From assembly GCA_016930695.1 (NCBI GenBank), contig JAFGGD010000036.1:1-36331 (forward strand): a DNA stretch of 36,331 nucleotides, read 5' to 3'. The notes beneath the pieces are model-generated. The model saw only the letters and a list, made by a program, of their open reading frames with translations, was not told where the DNA came from and did not search any database. This DNA is from Candidatus Eisenbacteria bacterium. GTDB lineage: Bacteria > Orphanbacterota > Orphanbacteria > Orphanbacterales > Orphanbacteraceae. Both the position numbers and the translations under genes were made by a program. Of the stretch, positions 1 through 7,501 are shown in pieces (position 1 is the first letter of the stretch; every line of letters begins with the position of its first letter).

Positions 1-7
1 AAGCGCG

Positions 8-91
8 GCCCATCAAGCGGCTGGAGCCGTCGATCGCTCCGGCGGGCAAGCCCGCCTCCGCGCTCTCGGCTCAGCCGCCGGCCCGTTCGGC
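8..91 (+). repeat. attC-like integron recombination site (copy 1)
   Basis: The element has the four-box order of an integron attC site. R'' is GCCCATC at 8-14. L'' is GCGGCT-G-GAGCCG at 17-29. L' is CGGCTCAGCCGC at 67-78. R' is GTTCGGC at 85-91 (consensus GTTRRRY, with one deviation). L'' and L' pair over 12 bp and leave one base (G23) unpaired, like the extrahelical bases that set strand choice for IntI. The centre contains a further GC-rich palindrome. Positions 1-87 match 1133-1219 with only three differences. The orientation of R' implies the integrase lies to the left, outside the window. No integrase is visible here, so the assignment rests on structure alone. Confidence 0.65.
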
Positions 92-188
92 AGGAGGATC
101 AGGACTGGTTTGAGGGAACAACACAACAACCAGGAATTCAGCATTGCAAACCTCACCAATACACAGGATACAAACGGAGGGACACAGA

Positions 189-782
189 ATGAGAGCGTTC
201 TCGTTTGGCGAAGACACCAAGAGGGTTCAGTGGGGTAGTCGCAAATTGGATCTTAGCATGATGCGTCCATTTTCCGCAGGCATCATCTGGGGAGTCGTCA
301 TGCTGGCGATCGGCCTGGGCTCCGGGTGCGGTAACGGCGGCGATGGCGGCAAAAATGGTAACGTCAGCGCGAAGGGCAGTGGCCCGGCCAGCGGCGACGG
401 CGTCGTTGCCGGTCGCGTCAGTTTCATGTTTGATGGCAAGCAGTACAGCGGCAAGACTTGCATCGCAAACTCGTTTCCGGGTGAAAACAGCACCAGCGTT
501 ACGAGCGGCGGGGACGAAAGCGAGTGGACCCTGATGATGGAGATTCCCGGCACGGCCACCGGACAGTTTGACGAGGATGCCGGCGCTACCTGTTCATTCA
601 TCGAACCCCCTTTCAACAACTACGACTCCGAAGCCATTACCATTGCCGTGTCCGCTTATGGGGAGGTCGGGGGCGTTGTGGAAGGAACGTTCTCCGGAAT
701 GTTGATCAATCAGTTGGATTCGAGCCGCGAGCCAATCACAGAGGGAAAATTTACGGCTCAACGGCATCTGAATGTCGAGTGA
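189..782 (+). CDS. Predicted lipoprotein, probable integron gene-cassette product
   Basis: This encodes a 197-aa exported protein of unknown function. The ATG at 189 is chosen because GGAGGG at 176-181 precedes it by 7 nt. A TTG at 144 in the same frame lacks such a site. A hydrophobic segment ends in LGSGC at residue 47, a plausible though imperfect lipobox. A shorter signal peptide could start at the internal Met near residue 25. A Gly/Ser-rich linker follows, then a domain beginning near VSFMFDGKQYSG that looks beta-rich and carries several Gly and acidic residues. It resembles small secreted domains of the DUF6252 type, but I cannot assign a family firmly. The gene lies between two attC-like sites in the orientation expected for a cassette gene. 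Its codon use is less GC-biased than that of the downstream genes, which fits acquisition. Confidence 0.7.
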   Translation: MRAFSFGEDTKRVQWGSRKLDLSMMRPFSAGIIWGVVMLAIGLGSGCGNGGDGGKNGNVSAKGSGPASGDGVVAGRVSFMFDGKQYSGKTCIANSFPGENSTSVTSGGDESEWTLMMEIPGTATGQFDEDAGATCSFIEPPFNNYDSEAITIAVSAYGEVGGVVEGTFSGMLINQLDSSREPITEGKFTAQRHLNVE

Positions 783-1139
783 CTGGGTTTCTTGTGCGGC
801 ATGCCCCAGATTCCTGTCCTGCTCGGTGTGACACGGGATCTCATGGAACCGGTGTCACGGAACAGCCTACCAAGGCAAAGCAAAATGGACTGCACGGAAT
901 TTATAATATCGGAGAAATAGGTCTATGCCGAACCACCACATTCAGAGGCCAAGCCGTTTCCGTCACGCTGGTTGCAAACCGTGCAGTCAATCAGATGGCC
1001 CGTTGGGTTGCTGCCAGGCATCGCCAAAGCAACCAGCGCGCCGGGGCTTGCCGCTGAAGTGGCCCGATGGATCCGACGCTTCGTGTCGGATCCATCGGGG
1101 CGGCGGCTGTTCCCAACCGCTTTCGGGCCGCGAAGCGCG
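783..1139. other. Non-coding stretch of the putative cassette region
   Basis: I find no convincing gene here. Several overlapping open frames cross the stretch, but none has an RBS or recognisable protein sequence. Two structural items stand out. One is a perfect inverted repeat at 1063-1099. The other is a pair of attC R-box-like heptamers, GCCGAAC at 927 and GTTGGGT at 1002, which lack a convincing paired L stem between them. Confidence 0.5.
1063..1099. repeat. Perfect 15-bp inverted repeat (hairpin)
   Basis: The arms CCCGATGGATCCGAC (1063-1077) and GTCGGATCCATCGGG (1085-1099) are exact reverse complements around a 7-nt spacer. No T-run follows, so a classical intrinsic terminator is unlikely. 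The hairpin sits about 40 nt before the second attC-like site, inside the putative cassette region. Confidence 0.75.
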
Positions 1140-1223
1140 GCCCATCAGGCGGTTGGAGCCGTCGATCGCTCCGGCGGGCAGGCCCGCCTCCGCGCTCTCG
1201 GCTCAGCCGCCGGCCCGTTGGGT
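1140..1223 (+). repeat. attC-like integron recombination site (copy 2)
   Basis: R'' is GCCCATC at 1140-1146. L'' is GGCGG-TTG-GAGCCG at 1148-1161. L' is CGGCTC-AG-CCGCC at 1199-1211. R' is GTTGGGT at 1217-1223, a full match to GTTRRRY. The L arms pair as GGCGG/CCGCC and GAGCCG/CGGCTC with a small unpaired bulge between them. The middle carries the palindrome GGCGGGC-AG-GCCCGCC. It is nearly identical to the site at 8-91, and such homogeneity is typical of chromosomal integron arrays. Recombination would occur between G1217 and T1218. Confidence 0.7.
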
Positions 1224-1298
1224 GGAAAGGAGGAACGCGGCGAGACCCGGGTTGGGAGCCACCGGTGTCTTCTTCGCGGAGCGGGACTACATAGGATT

Positions 1299-1466
1299 GT
1301 GGTGCCGGCTGCTGATGAGCACTTGGATATAATCGCCGTGTTCGTCCTTACACTGATCTTATCCGTTGTTCCTCTCGTATTTCTCCCGGAGGGATTCGCT
1401 ACAGGAGTCTTTCTCGCCGTTCTCGGTGGAACCGCGTTTTCGTATCTGGTAATGATCAAGCAGTGA
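1299..1466 (+). CDS. Small two-helix membrane protein (hypothetical)
   Basis: This is a possible 55-aa membrane protein. From about residue 9 the reading frame is strongly hydrophobic. It contains one helix (IIAVFVLTLILSVVPLVF), a short Pro/Glu turn, and a second helix ending SYLVMIKQ. Candidate starts are GTG at 1299 or 1302, or TTG at 1323. None has a good Shine-Dalgarno sequence, so the start is uncertain. It lies just after the second attC-like site and could be the first gene of the next or last cassette, or a chance hydrophobic frame. No family is recognised. Confidence 0.35.
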   Translation: MVPAADEHLDIIAVFVLTLILSVVPLVFLPEGFATGVFLAVLGGTAFSYLVMIKQ

Positions 1467-1790
1467 ACCCGCCGAGGGCCCTCTCGAATCGCCGAGCAGG
1501 ACAATGTGCGGTTTCCTTTTTTGCCGGCAGAAAAGGAACGCCGGAAGGGCCGGGTGGAGAGGGAGAGTCCCCGCGTTTTCCGGCCTCTCGCCCTTTTCAG
1601 AGACGATCATTTATGACCGCTCCTCGTCCCCGTCGACCTCCGATGTGGCCATCGAAAAACTCGTGTATACTGTGATCCTGCTTGATTCCCGCGAGCGTGG
1701 CCGCGTTCCGCTCGGGGCCTACGCCGTGAAGGAAGGGCTCCGGGGAGCGTTTCGCCGCCGCCGGCCGTTTGAAAAGGGAAGAGGAAACCG
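1467..1790. other. Gene-free stretch before the GNAT gene
   Basis: No supported gene lies here. Open frames cross it but look like GC-rich chance ORFs. It holds a T-run (around 1515), purine-rich sequence, and a -10-like TATACT at 1666-1671 without a good -35 partner. That element could serve the gene starting at 1791. I see no further attC-like site, so the cassette array seems to end before this point. Confidence 0.5.
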
Positions 1791-2702
1791 ATGAACCGAA
1801 AGATCATCATTCGTGACGAGAAGGATGCCGACGCCGGCGCGATCCACGACGTGACCGCGGCCGCCTTCGAGAATATGGAGATCAGCAACCAGACGGAGCC
1901 GTACATCGTCGAGGCGCTCCGCGCCGCCGGCGCGCTCACGGTTTCCCTCGTCGCGGAGTCGGACGGCCGCGTGGTCGGGCACGTCGCCTTCTCCCCCGTG
2001 ACCGTTTCGGACGGCACGGCGGACTGGTACGGCCTCGGTCCCGTCTCGGTTCTGCCGGAATACCAGCGGCAAGGGATCGGCAAGGCGTTGATCGAGGAGG
2101 GGCTCTCCCGGCTGAAGAGCAGGAACGCCCGGGGATGCTGCCTCGTGGGAGATCCGAAGTATTACGTGAGGTTCGGTTTCCAGAACGCGCCGGAGATGGT
2201 GCTCGAAGGAGTGCCGCCGGAGGTCTTCCAGGTCCTCTCCTTCGGAGGACCCGTTCCCCAAGGAACCGTCGTTTTTCACGAGGGATTTCTGGCGGACGGC
2301 CGGCAAGAGGGCGCGGAAGATCCTCCGCGCGCGGTTTCTGAAAGAAAGAAGACGAGGATGGACAGGGGAGCGATCAAGAGGGCCTACAAAGAGGCCAGGC
2401 AGCCGATGGGGGTGTATGAAATCCGGATCGAGGGAGAGGAAAAGGTTTTCCTCGATTGCACCACCGATCTGCGGGCCCGGTTCAACCGCCATCGGGCGGA
2501 ACTGAAGTTCGGGAGCCATCGAAACAAGGAACTGCAGGAGCTGTGGAACGGGCGGGGCGAGTCCGCCTTCCGGTTTTCGATCATCGACGAGCTGGAACAC
2601 GAAGAGGAAACGGCGTCGCATGTCGAAGAGGAGCTGGAGACCCTCGCGGAGATGTGGATGCAAAAGATGAGGCAGCGCGGCGACACCGTGGTGCGTCTCT
2701 GA
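1791..2702 (+). CDS. GNAT N-acetyltransferase fused to a degenerate GIY-YIG domain
   Basis: This is a 303-aa two-domain protein. Residues 1-170 form a GNAT acetyltransferase of the YhbS type. They contain GLGPVSVLPEYQRQGIGKAL, the acetyl-CoA-binding motif (R/Q-x-x-G-x-G/A), followed by a GDPKYYVRFGF segment typical of that subfamily. Residues 190-303 match a small GIY-YIG nuclease family: GVY at 207-209, an Arg-rich helix around R230, and a KFGSHRNKELQ segment. The YIG half reads FLD (220-222), losing the usual Tyr and Gly, so nuclease activity is doubtful. The two parts normally occur as separate proteins. The frame is open throughout, although an internal ATG at 2358 could allow separate expression. 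The acetyl acceptor is unknown. Confidence 0.85.
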   Translation: MNRKIIIRDEKDADAGAIHDVTAAAFENMEISNQTEPYIVEALRAAGALTVSLVAESDGRVVGHVAFSPVTVSDGTADWYGLGPVSVLPEYQRQGIGKALIEEGLSRLKSRNARGCCLVGDPKYYVRFGFQNAPEMVLEGVPPEVFQVLSFGGPVPQGTVVFHEGFLADGRQEGAEDPPRAVSERKKTRMDRGAIKRAYKEARQPMGVYEIRIEGEEKVFLDCTTDLRARFNRHRAELKFGSHRNKELQELWNGRGESAFRFSIIDELEHEEETASHVEEELETLAEMWMQKMRQRGDTVVRL

Positions 2703-2745
2703 AGGAAGGCCGGGCCGCGACCGGCGCGGCGGGCAAGGAATCCTC

Positions 2746-3333
2746 ATGAACCTCGAACCTCTGAAACGCGGCCGTTCCGTGCCTCTGCGCGGTGATCTCC
2801 GCGCGGCACTCCTCACGAGCGAAGACATGCCGGAGATCGTCGAAATGCTGAACACCCCGGCGGTCGTGGAATATCTCTTCTTCGCCCCTTCGCCGGACGC
2901 GGTGTATGAGGGGTACTTCCGGCCGATCATCGAAAACACGGGGAAGGCGATCCGGGAAGGAACGTGGCCGGAATGTCCCACCATCGTCATCCGGGACGGC
3001 GCGGGCAAGTTCATGGGAATGTGCGGGGTGGACGCGGTGAGGCTGCATCCGGGGAACTACGAGATCGGTTTCCAGCTGCCGGTCCACGCCTGGAGACAAG
3101 GGATCGCCACCGCCGCCTGCCGGTCGATGACCGCCCTCGCCTTCGAGGAACTGGGCGCGCACAAGGTGGCCGCGGATTGCTACGCCGGAAACGCCGGCTC
3201 CCGGCGGGTGCTGGAGAAGTGCGGCTACCGGCGGGAAGGGATTCAGGAGAAGTACTACAAGCGGGAGTCCGGTTTCGACGACCGCGTTCTCTATGGGATG
3301 ACGGCCGGGTATTACGCGGGAAGGGGGAAATGA
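2746..3333 (+). CDS. GNAT N-acetyltransferase, RimJ/RimL type
   Basis: This encodes a 195-aa cytosolic acetyltransferase. The fold signature runs from the early LLTSEDMPEIVEML strand-helix, through YEIGFQLPVHAWRQGIATAA (acetyl-CoA-binding motif A), to VAADCYAGNAGSRRVLEKCG and the YRREGIQEKYY ending. That pattern is typical of the RimJ/RimL and ribosomal-protein or small-molecule acetyltransferases. The substrate cannot be deduced. AAGGAA precedes the ATG by about 5 nt. The gene follows the GNAT/GIY-YIG fusion after 43 nt and overlaps the next gene by 4 nt (ATGA), so the three are probably cotranscribed. Confidence 0.9.
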   Translation: MNLEPLKRGRSVPLRGDLRAALLTSEDMPEIVEMLNTPAVVEYLFFAPSPDAVYEGYFRPIIENTGKAIREGTWPECPTIVIRDGAGKFMGMCGVDAVRLHPGNYEIGFQLPVHAWRQGIATAACRSMTALAFEELGAHKVAADCYAGNAGSRRVLEKCGYRREGIQEKYYKRESGFDDRVLYGMTAGYYAGRGK

Positions 3334-4088
3334 GGGCCATGAAATCGTCCGCGATGATTCTCGTTCGATCGCTCTTGCCGCTTCTTTTCGCGGGTTCCGT
3401 TCTCGCCGGGACCGTCGACCTGGAAACGGAGGGAGGAGCGGTCTGGTTCGGACGGAACGACGTGCGGATTCCCGGCGACGAGGGTACCGAATTCGACATG
3501 ACGGAATTGACCGGCGAGGGGCCGGCTTCCTCGTTCCGGCTTTACGCGACCTACGCGTTCAACGAGCGGCACGCCCTCCGTCTCGCCTACGCGCCCCTCT
3601 CGATCGAAGGGACGGGGACGCTCGATCGGGAGGTGTTTTTCGTCGCGTCGACCTTCGAGAAGGGGGCGCCCGTCACGGGACTCTACCGGTTCGACACCTA
3701 TCGCGTCACCTATCGGTGGACCTTTCATCGGAGCGCGAAATGGCGCTGGGGTCTCGGCGGCGCCCTTCTCGTCCGTGACGCGGAGATCGAACTGAAGCGG
3801 GGGGAGATCGCCGAGACGAAAGAGAACGTCGGGTTGGTGCCCCTCCTTCATCTCCACGGGGCGTATCTCGTCAACGAGAGCTTCTCCCTCGCGCTGGACG
3901 CGCTGGGCGCGGCCGCTCCCCAGGGGAGGGCGATCGACGCCGCGCTCCGGCTCGCGTACGAACGGCCTTCCGGCTGGCGCGTGTTCGCCGGATACCGCAC
4001 GCTCGAAGGGGGCGCCGACAACGACAGCGTCTACACCTTCGCCTGGCTGCATTACGCGGTCGCCGGGATCGGCTATCGGTTCCGGTGA
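3330..4088 (+). CDS. Predicted outer-membrane beta-barrel protein
   Basis: This is a 252-aa exported protein. An N-terminal hydrophobic signal (VRSLLPLLFAGSVLAG) ends in a likely signal peptidase I site. The rest consists of alternating amphipathic strands (for example FRLYATYAFNERHALRLAY, YRVTYRWTFH, WRVFAGYRTLEGG) and finishes with an aromatic C-terminus, YRFR. These are the hallmarks of an 8- to 10-strand outer-membrane barrel. The ATG at 3330 overlaps the previous stop codon. A second ATG at 3339 has the better spacing to the GGGGGA at 3323-3328 and may be the true start. The function is unknown. Confidence 0.75.
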   Translation: MRAMKSSAMILVRSLLPLLFAGSVLAGTVDLETEGGAVWFGRNDVRIPGDEGTEFDMTELTGEGPASSFRLYATYAFNERHALRLAYAPLSIEGTGTLDREVFFVASTFEKGAPVTGLYRFDTYRVTYRWTFHRSAKWRWGLGGALLVRDAEIELKRGEIAETKENVGLVPLLHLHGAYLVNESFSLALDALGAAAPQGRAIDAALRLAYERPSGWRVFAGYRTLEGGADNDSVYTFAWLHYAVAGIGYRFR

Positions 4089-4185
4089 AGGCGCCGGGGC
4101 GGGGCGCGGTTACTTCCGCCGCCCGCCGGCGGCATACCGGGGGAGTCCGTCACGTGCGTTCCTCCTCGCGAGGAGAAAGGGTGAG

Positions 4186-4797
4186 ATGAAAGCCGGAATC
4201 GCAAAACGTTTGTCCATGTATCTTGTCGTCGCGCTCACGCCGATCGCCTTCTCCTGCTCGCGGAATCCGATGGACACGCCGCTCCAGGCGTCGTCCCTCC
4301 AGGAGTACGTCCGGAACGTGACGCAGCTCGCGAAGAGGATGAGCGCGGGGGAGAGGGAGCGGTTCTTGGACGCCATTGCGGTCATGGCTTTCGATTTCGA
4401 GGCCGCCGTCACCACGACCCTGGTGGGAGGTCCTCCCGGCACCGTGGAGGCGTTGACCGAATCGGCGATGGGACTAAACGGGATGACGCCCCGGGAGATC
4501 ATCGAAAAAGGGGAGGCCAATCTCGCGCGCGTGAAGGAGGCGCTCCGGGAAAGGGGCCGCGACACCGAGTGGGCGACGATCGAGGAGATCAAGGCGATGG
4601 CGGCGAAGGAGCAGATCCGGATGGTGGAGGAACCCGCCGGCGGGCCCGCCGAGGAATCTCTTTCCGAGCCCGCCGCCGCTCCGGCTGAGACGAAGCCGGG
4701 CCGGGACGACCCGCACCGGGTCCGGCCGGCCGAACAACCACGGGCGCGGGCGAACGCCGCGAAACGAGCCCGGGAAGCCGCGGAAAGCGGCGATTAG
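4186..4797 (+). CDS. Predicted lipoprotein with a DUF6694-like domain
   Basis: This is a 203-aa protein with a short signal sequence ending in the lipobox-like IAFSC (Cys24), so it is probably lipid-anchored. Residues 35-115 hold a helical domain: LQEYVRNVTQ, then AGERERFLDAI, then GMTPREIIEKGEA. It resembles small lipoproteins of the DUF6694 kind (family call tentative). From about residue 140 the tail is low-complexity and rich in Pro, Ala, Glu and Arg, and is probably disordered. AGGAG at 4171 and AAAGG at 4176 precede the ATG. It appears to be a single-gene unit. Confidence 0.75.
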   Translation: MKAGIAKRLSMYLVVALTPIAFSCSRNPMDTPLQASSLQEYVRNVTQLAKRMSAGERERFLDAIAVMAFDFEAAVTTTLVGGPPGTVEALTESAMGLNGMTPREIIEKGEANLARVKEALRERGRDTEWATIEEIKAMAAKEQIRMVEEPAGGPAEESLSEPAAAPAETKPGRDDPHRVRPAEQPRARANAAKRAREAAESGD

Positions 4798-4951
4798 GTC
4801 GATTCCTCGATCGGAAACGCGAATACCGAGCCTCGCCGGAGCCGCATCCCGGAAGACTTCACGGAATTGGGGTATAGTGATTGCAGCAACGTGTTGTTGA
4901 CTGCGCAACAGGGAACGGATCGGTCTTGTCCCGAGGTTGGAGGGATTCATT

Positions 4952-5521
4952 ATGCGGTCCGGCGGGTTCCATCGTTCGTGTTTTCCGTGCGGTTCCGAAG
5001 AGCGGCGAGATGGGCGCTCACGTTTTCCCTCTCTCGCGATCGTCTGCGCCTTTCTTCCTCTCTTCATTCCAAGCATGATCGCCGCGGCCGGGTCCGAGGA
5101 GTGGGAACACCCGACGCGAATCGGGCTCGTGGCGGGCGCTCCGCAGTTGTTGGCGTTGACGGCGGATAGAGCCGTCACGGGACCGGCGAGGGTACAGGTA
5201 CACGCCTCCTACTTGATCAGGGCGTTTTCCTGCGGCGCCCGCGTCGTTCTCGAGTCGAATCGCGGGTTGGGAGCCCTGCGGCCTTACGTATTCGCGGGAG
5301 GCGGATATCTCACCATCTGTGGCGCGGAAGGGGAAGACGATTTCTGGGACGGCGAAGGTTTATTCGTCTGGGCGGGCGGTGGTCTCAGGCTCCGGATCGG
5401 CCGGTTCTCGCTTTGCGGCGAAATCGGTGGGATGAATTGGCATAGTACCTATCACACCCAACGCTATCCCGGAGATCGGGAAAAGACGGTGGGATCGTTC
5501 GGGCTCTTCGTTGACCTGTGA
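4952..5521 (+). CDS. Predicted secreted or outer-membrane beta-rich protein
   Basis: This is a 189-aa protein of unknown function. The ATG at 4952 is preferred because GGAGGG at 4939-4944 lies 7 nt upstream. An in-frame TTG at 4937 has no such site. An unusually long Arg/Cys-containing N-terminal stretch precedes the hydrophobic signal core LAIVCAFLPLFIPSMIAAAG. The mature part has amphipathic strands (HASYLIRAFSCGARVVLES, LRPYVFAGGGYLTI, GGGLRLRIGRFSLCGEIGG) and ends GLFVDL, consistent with a small outer-membrane barrel. A -10-like TATAGT lies at 4873-4878. Confidence 0.65.
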   Translation: MRSGGFHRSCFPCGSEERRDGRSRFPSLAIVCAFLPLFIPSMIAAAGSEEWEHPTRIGLVAGAPQLLALTADRAVTGPARVQVHASYLIRAFSCGARVVLESNRGLGALRPYVFAGGGYLTICGAEGEDDFWDGEGLFVWAGGGLRLRIGRFSLCGEIGGMNWHSTYHTQRYPGDREKTVGSFGLFVDL

Positions 5522-5708
5522 GGACCCCCGACCGTCTTCCCTTTCTCCTCCCCGGTTCCCTCACGCCAAAAAATTCCGTTTTCCTCCGTGGGTAGGCCCG
5601 CCGCCCCGAAAAAGAGGCTCCTTTCTGGCACGACGGACCGGGAGTCGTGTACTGTTCCTCCCGAGAGAACCGTTCGCGGAGACGACCGCCCGTTCGGAGG
5701 TTTTGCCG

Positions 5709-6923
5709 ATGCTCTATCGTGAAGTGCCGAAAAACGGGGAGAGGCTCTCCGTTCTGGGTTACGGCTGCATGCGCTTCCCGGGACGGATGCAGCGGATCGA
5801 CGAGAAACTCGCCGAGCGGCAGATCCTCCGCGCCATGGACCGGGGGGTCAACTACTACGACACCGCCTACCCCTACCACGGCGGCAGGAGCGAGCCCTTC
5901 CTCGGCAAGGTCCTCGAGAGGAACGGCCGCCGGGACGACGTGAAGATCGCCACCAAGCTCCCCCACTGGCTGACCGGCTCCAAGGAGGAGATGGACGGAA
6001 TCCTGGCGGAACAGATGGACAGGCTGCGGACCGACCGGATCGATTACTACCTGGTCCACGCCCTGAACGGCGAACTCTGGGAGAAGGCGAAGAAGCACGG
6101 AGTGATCGAGTTCCTGGAGGGCGCCCTCGCGGACGGGCGGATCCGGAACGCCGGCTTCTCCTTCCACGGGTCGGCGGAGGATTTCCCCAGGATCGTCGAC
6201 GACTACGACTGGACCTTCTGCCAGATCCAGTACAACTACCTGGACACGGGGAACCAGGCGGGGACCGCCGGCCTGGAGTACGCCGCGTCGAAAAGGCTGG
6301 CGGTGATGATCATGGAGCCGCTTCGCGGCGGCAACCTCTCCAAGCCCCCGCCGCCGTCGGTGAAAAAGATCTGGGAGCGGGCGGAGCGCCGGCGGACGCC
6401 GGCGGAGTGGTCCCTTCGCTGGATCTGGAACCGGCCGGAGGTGACCACGGTCCTCTCGGGGATGAACGTGGACGCGCACATCGACGAGAACCTGGCGGTC
6501 GCGGCCGAGGCGGAGCCGGACTCCCTCGGCGAGGGCGAGCTGCGGCTGGTCGACGAGGCGGCGGCGGAATTCCGGCGGGCCATGAAGGTCGGCTGCACCG
6601 GCTGCCAGTACTGCATGCCCTGTCCCGCGGGCGTGAACATCCCTTCCTGTTTCGACTACTACAACTCCCGGCACGCCTTTCGGGATCGCCGCGCCCGGAT
6701 GACCTACCTGCTGATGAACGGCGTCACCACCGACAAGCCGACGATGGCTTCACAGTGCGTGCGCTGCGGCCAATGCGTCGACAAGTGTCCCCAGAACATC
6801 CCGATCCCGGACCGGCTCGCCGACGTGGCGAGGGACATGGAAGGTCCCTTCACGGGGATGTGGATCCGGCTGATCAAGAAGGTGATGATGAGGAGGGGAC
6901 GAAGGGGAAGGCGGTCGGATTAA
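5709..6923 (+). CDS. Aldo/keto reductase with C-terminal 4Fe-4S ferredoxin region
   Basis: This is a 404-aa oxidoreductase. The N-terminal three quarters is a TIM-barrel aldo/keto reductase with the full catalytic tetrad visible: Asp51, Tyr56, Lys83 and His117. After residue 290 it adds two cysteine clusters. The first is C296-x2-C299-x2-C302-x2-C305-P. The second is C350-x2-C353-x2-C356-x3-C360-P, which matches a 4Fe-4S ferredoxin motif. This architecture is a known AKR subgroup thought to couple carbonyl reduction to iron-sulfur electron transfer. The natural substrate is unknown. GGAGG at 5696-5700 fixes the ATG at 5709. The longer open frame upstream lacks homology. It is cytosolic and probably forms its own unit with the following gene. 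Confidence 0.92.
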   Translation: MLYREVPKNGERLSVLGYGCMRFPGRMQRIDEKLAERQILRAMDRGVNYYDTAYPYHGGRSEPFLGKVLERNGRRDDVKIATKLPHWLTGSKEEMDGILAEQMDRLRTDRIDYYLVHALNGELWEKAKKHGVIEFLEGALADGRIRNAGFSFHGSAEDFPRIVDDYDWTFCQIQYNYLDTGNQAGTAGLEYAASKRLAVMIMEPLRGGNLSKPPPPSVKKIWERAERRRTPAEWSLRWIWNRPEVTTVLSGMNVDAHIDENLAVAAEAEPDSLGEGELRLVDEAAAEFRRAMKVGCTGCQYCMPCPAGVNIPSCFDYYNSRHAFRDRRARMTYLLMNGVTTDKPTMASQCVRCGQCVDKCPQNIPIPDRLADVARDMEGPFTGMWIRLIKKVMMRRGRRGRRSD

Positions 6924-6966
6924 CGGCGGCCGGAGAGGCGTTTCTTCTCGAAGAAAGGAAGGGCGG

Positions 6967-7338
6967 ATGCGACTCGGCGCGTTTTCGATCAGTCTGGCGG
7001 TGAAGGATCTGGAGGCGTCCCGCGCGTTCTACGAGAAGCTCGGATTCGACGTCTTCGGGGGCGACGCCTCGCAAAACTGGCTCATCCTGAAGAACGGCGA
7101 CGCCCTGATCGGGCTCTTCCAGGGAATGTTCGACAGGAACATCCTCACCTTCAACCCGGGATGGGACCAGAACGCGAACGAACTCGAATCGTTCGGCGAC
7201 GTGCGCGAGATCCAGAGGCGGTTGAAGGAGGAAGGAGTCTCCCTGGAGCGGGAGGCGGACGAGAGCGGTTCCGGCCCGGCGAGCCTCGTCGTCGTCGACC
7301 CGGACGGCAATCCGATCCTCGTCGATCAGCATTTGTAG
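6967..7338 (+). CDS. VOC-family (glyoxalase-like) protein
   Basis: This is a 123-aa vicinal-oxygen-chelate protein of one beta-alpha-beta-beta-beta pair. It begins [22 protein letters not shown], the characteristic first module, and ends with [16 protein letters not shown], the second metal/ligand module. The family includes glyoxalase I, dioxygenases and antibiotic-sequestering proteins, and the sequence does not identify which activity applies. A purine-rich RBS (AAGGAAGGGCGG) precedes the ATG. It lies 43 nt after the aldo/keto reductase and may be cotranscribed with it. Confidence 0.9.
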   Translation: MRLGAFSISLAVKDLEASRAFYEKLGFDVFGGDASQNWLILKNGDALIGLFQGMFDRNILTFNPGWDQNANELESFGDVREIQRRLKEEGVSLEREADESGSGPASLVVVDPDGNPILVDQHL

Positions 7339-7501
7339 GGAAGAGAAAGCCCGGCCGCCGGCGCCCGCCCGGGGCGGCGAGGCCCGTGGCGGGAAGGGCG
7401 GGGAAGGGACGGAGCATATATATTGAGTGGATGAGCCGTTCCGCCGGGAACGCCCGCCGGAACCACTCGGTTTTCACCGCTCCCGGAAAGCGAGGGGAAT
7501 C

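Noticed and set aside
925-1332. Overlapping open frames across the second attC-like site
   Set aside because: They are Arg/Pro-rich, lack RBSs, and read through the palindromic repeat. The composition reflects GC-rich DNA and not protein.
1719-3014. 431-aa minus-strand frame opposite the two GNAT genes
   Set aside because: It has no family signature and lies opposite two clear acetyltransferase genes. It is a shadow ORF.
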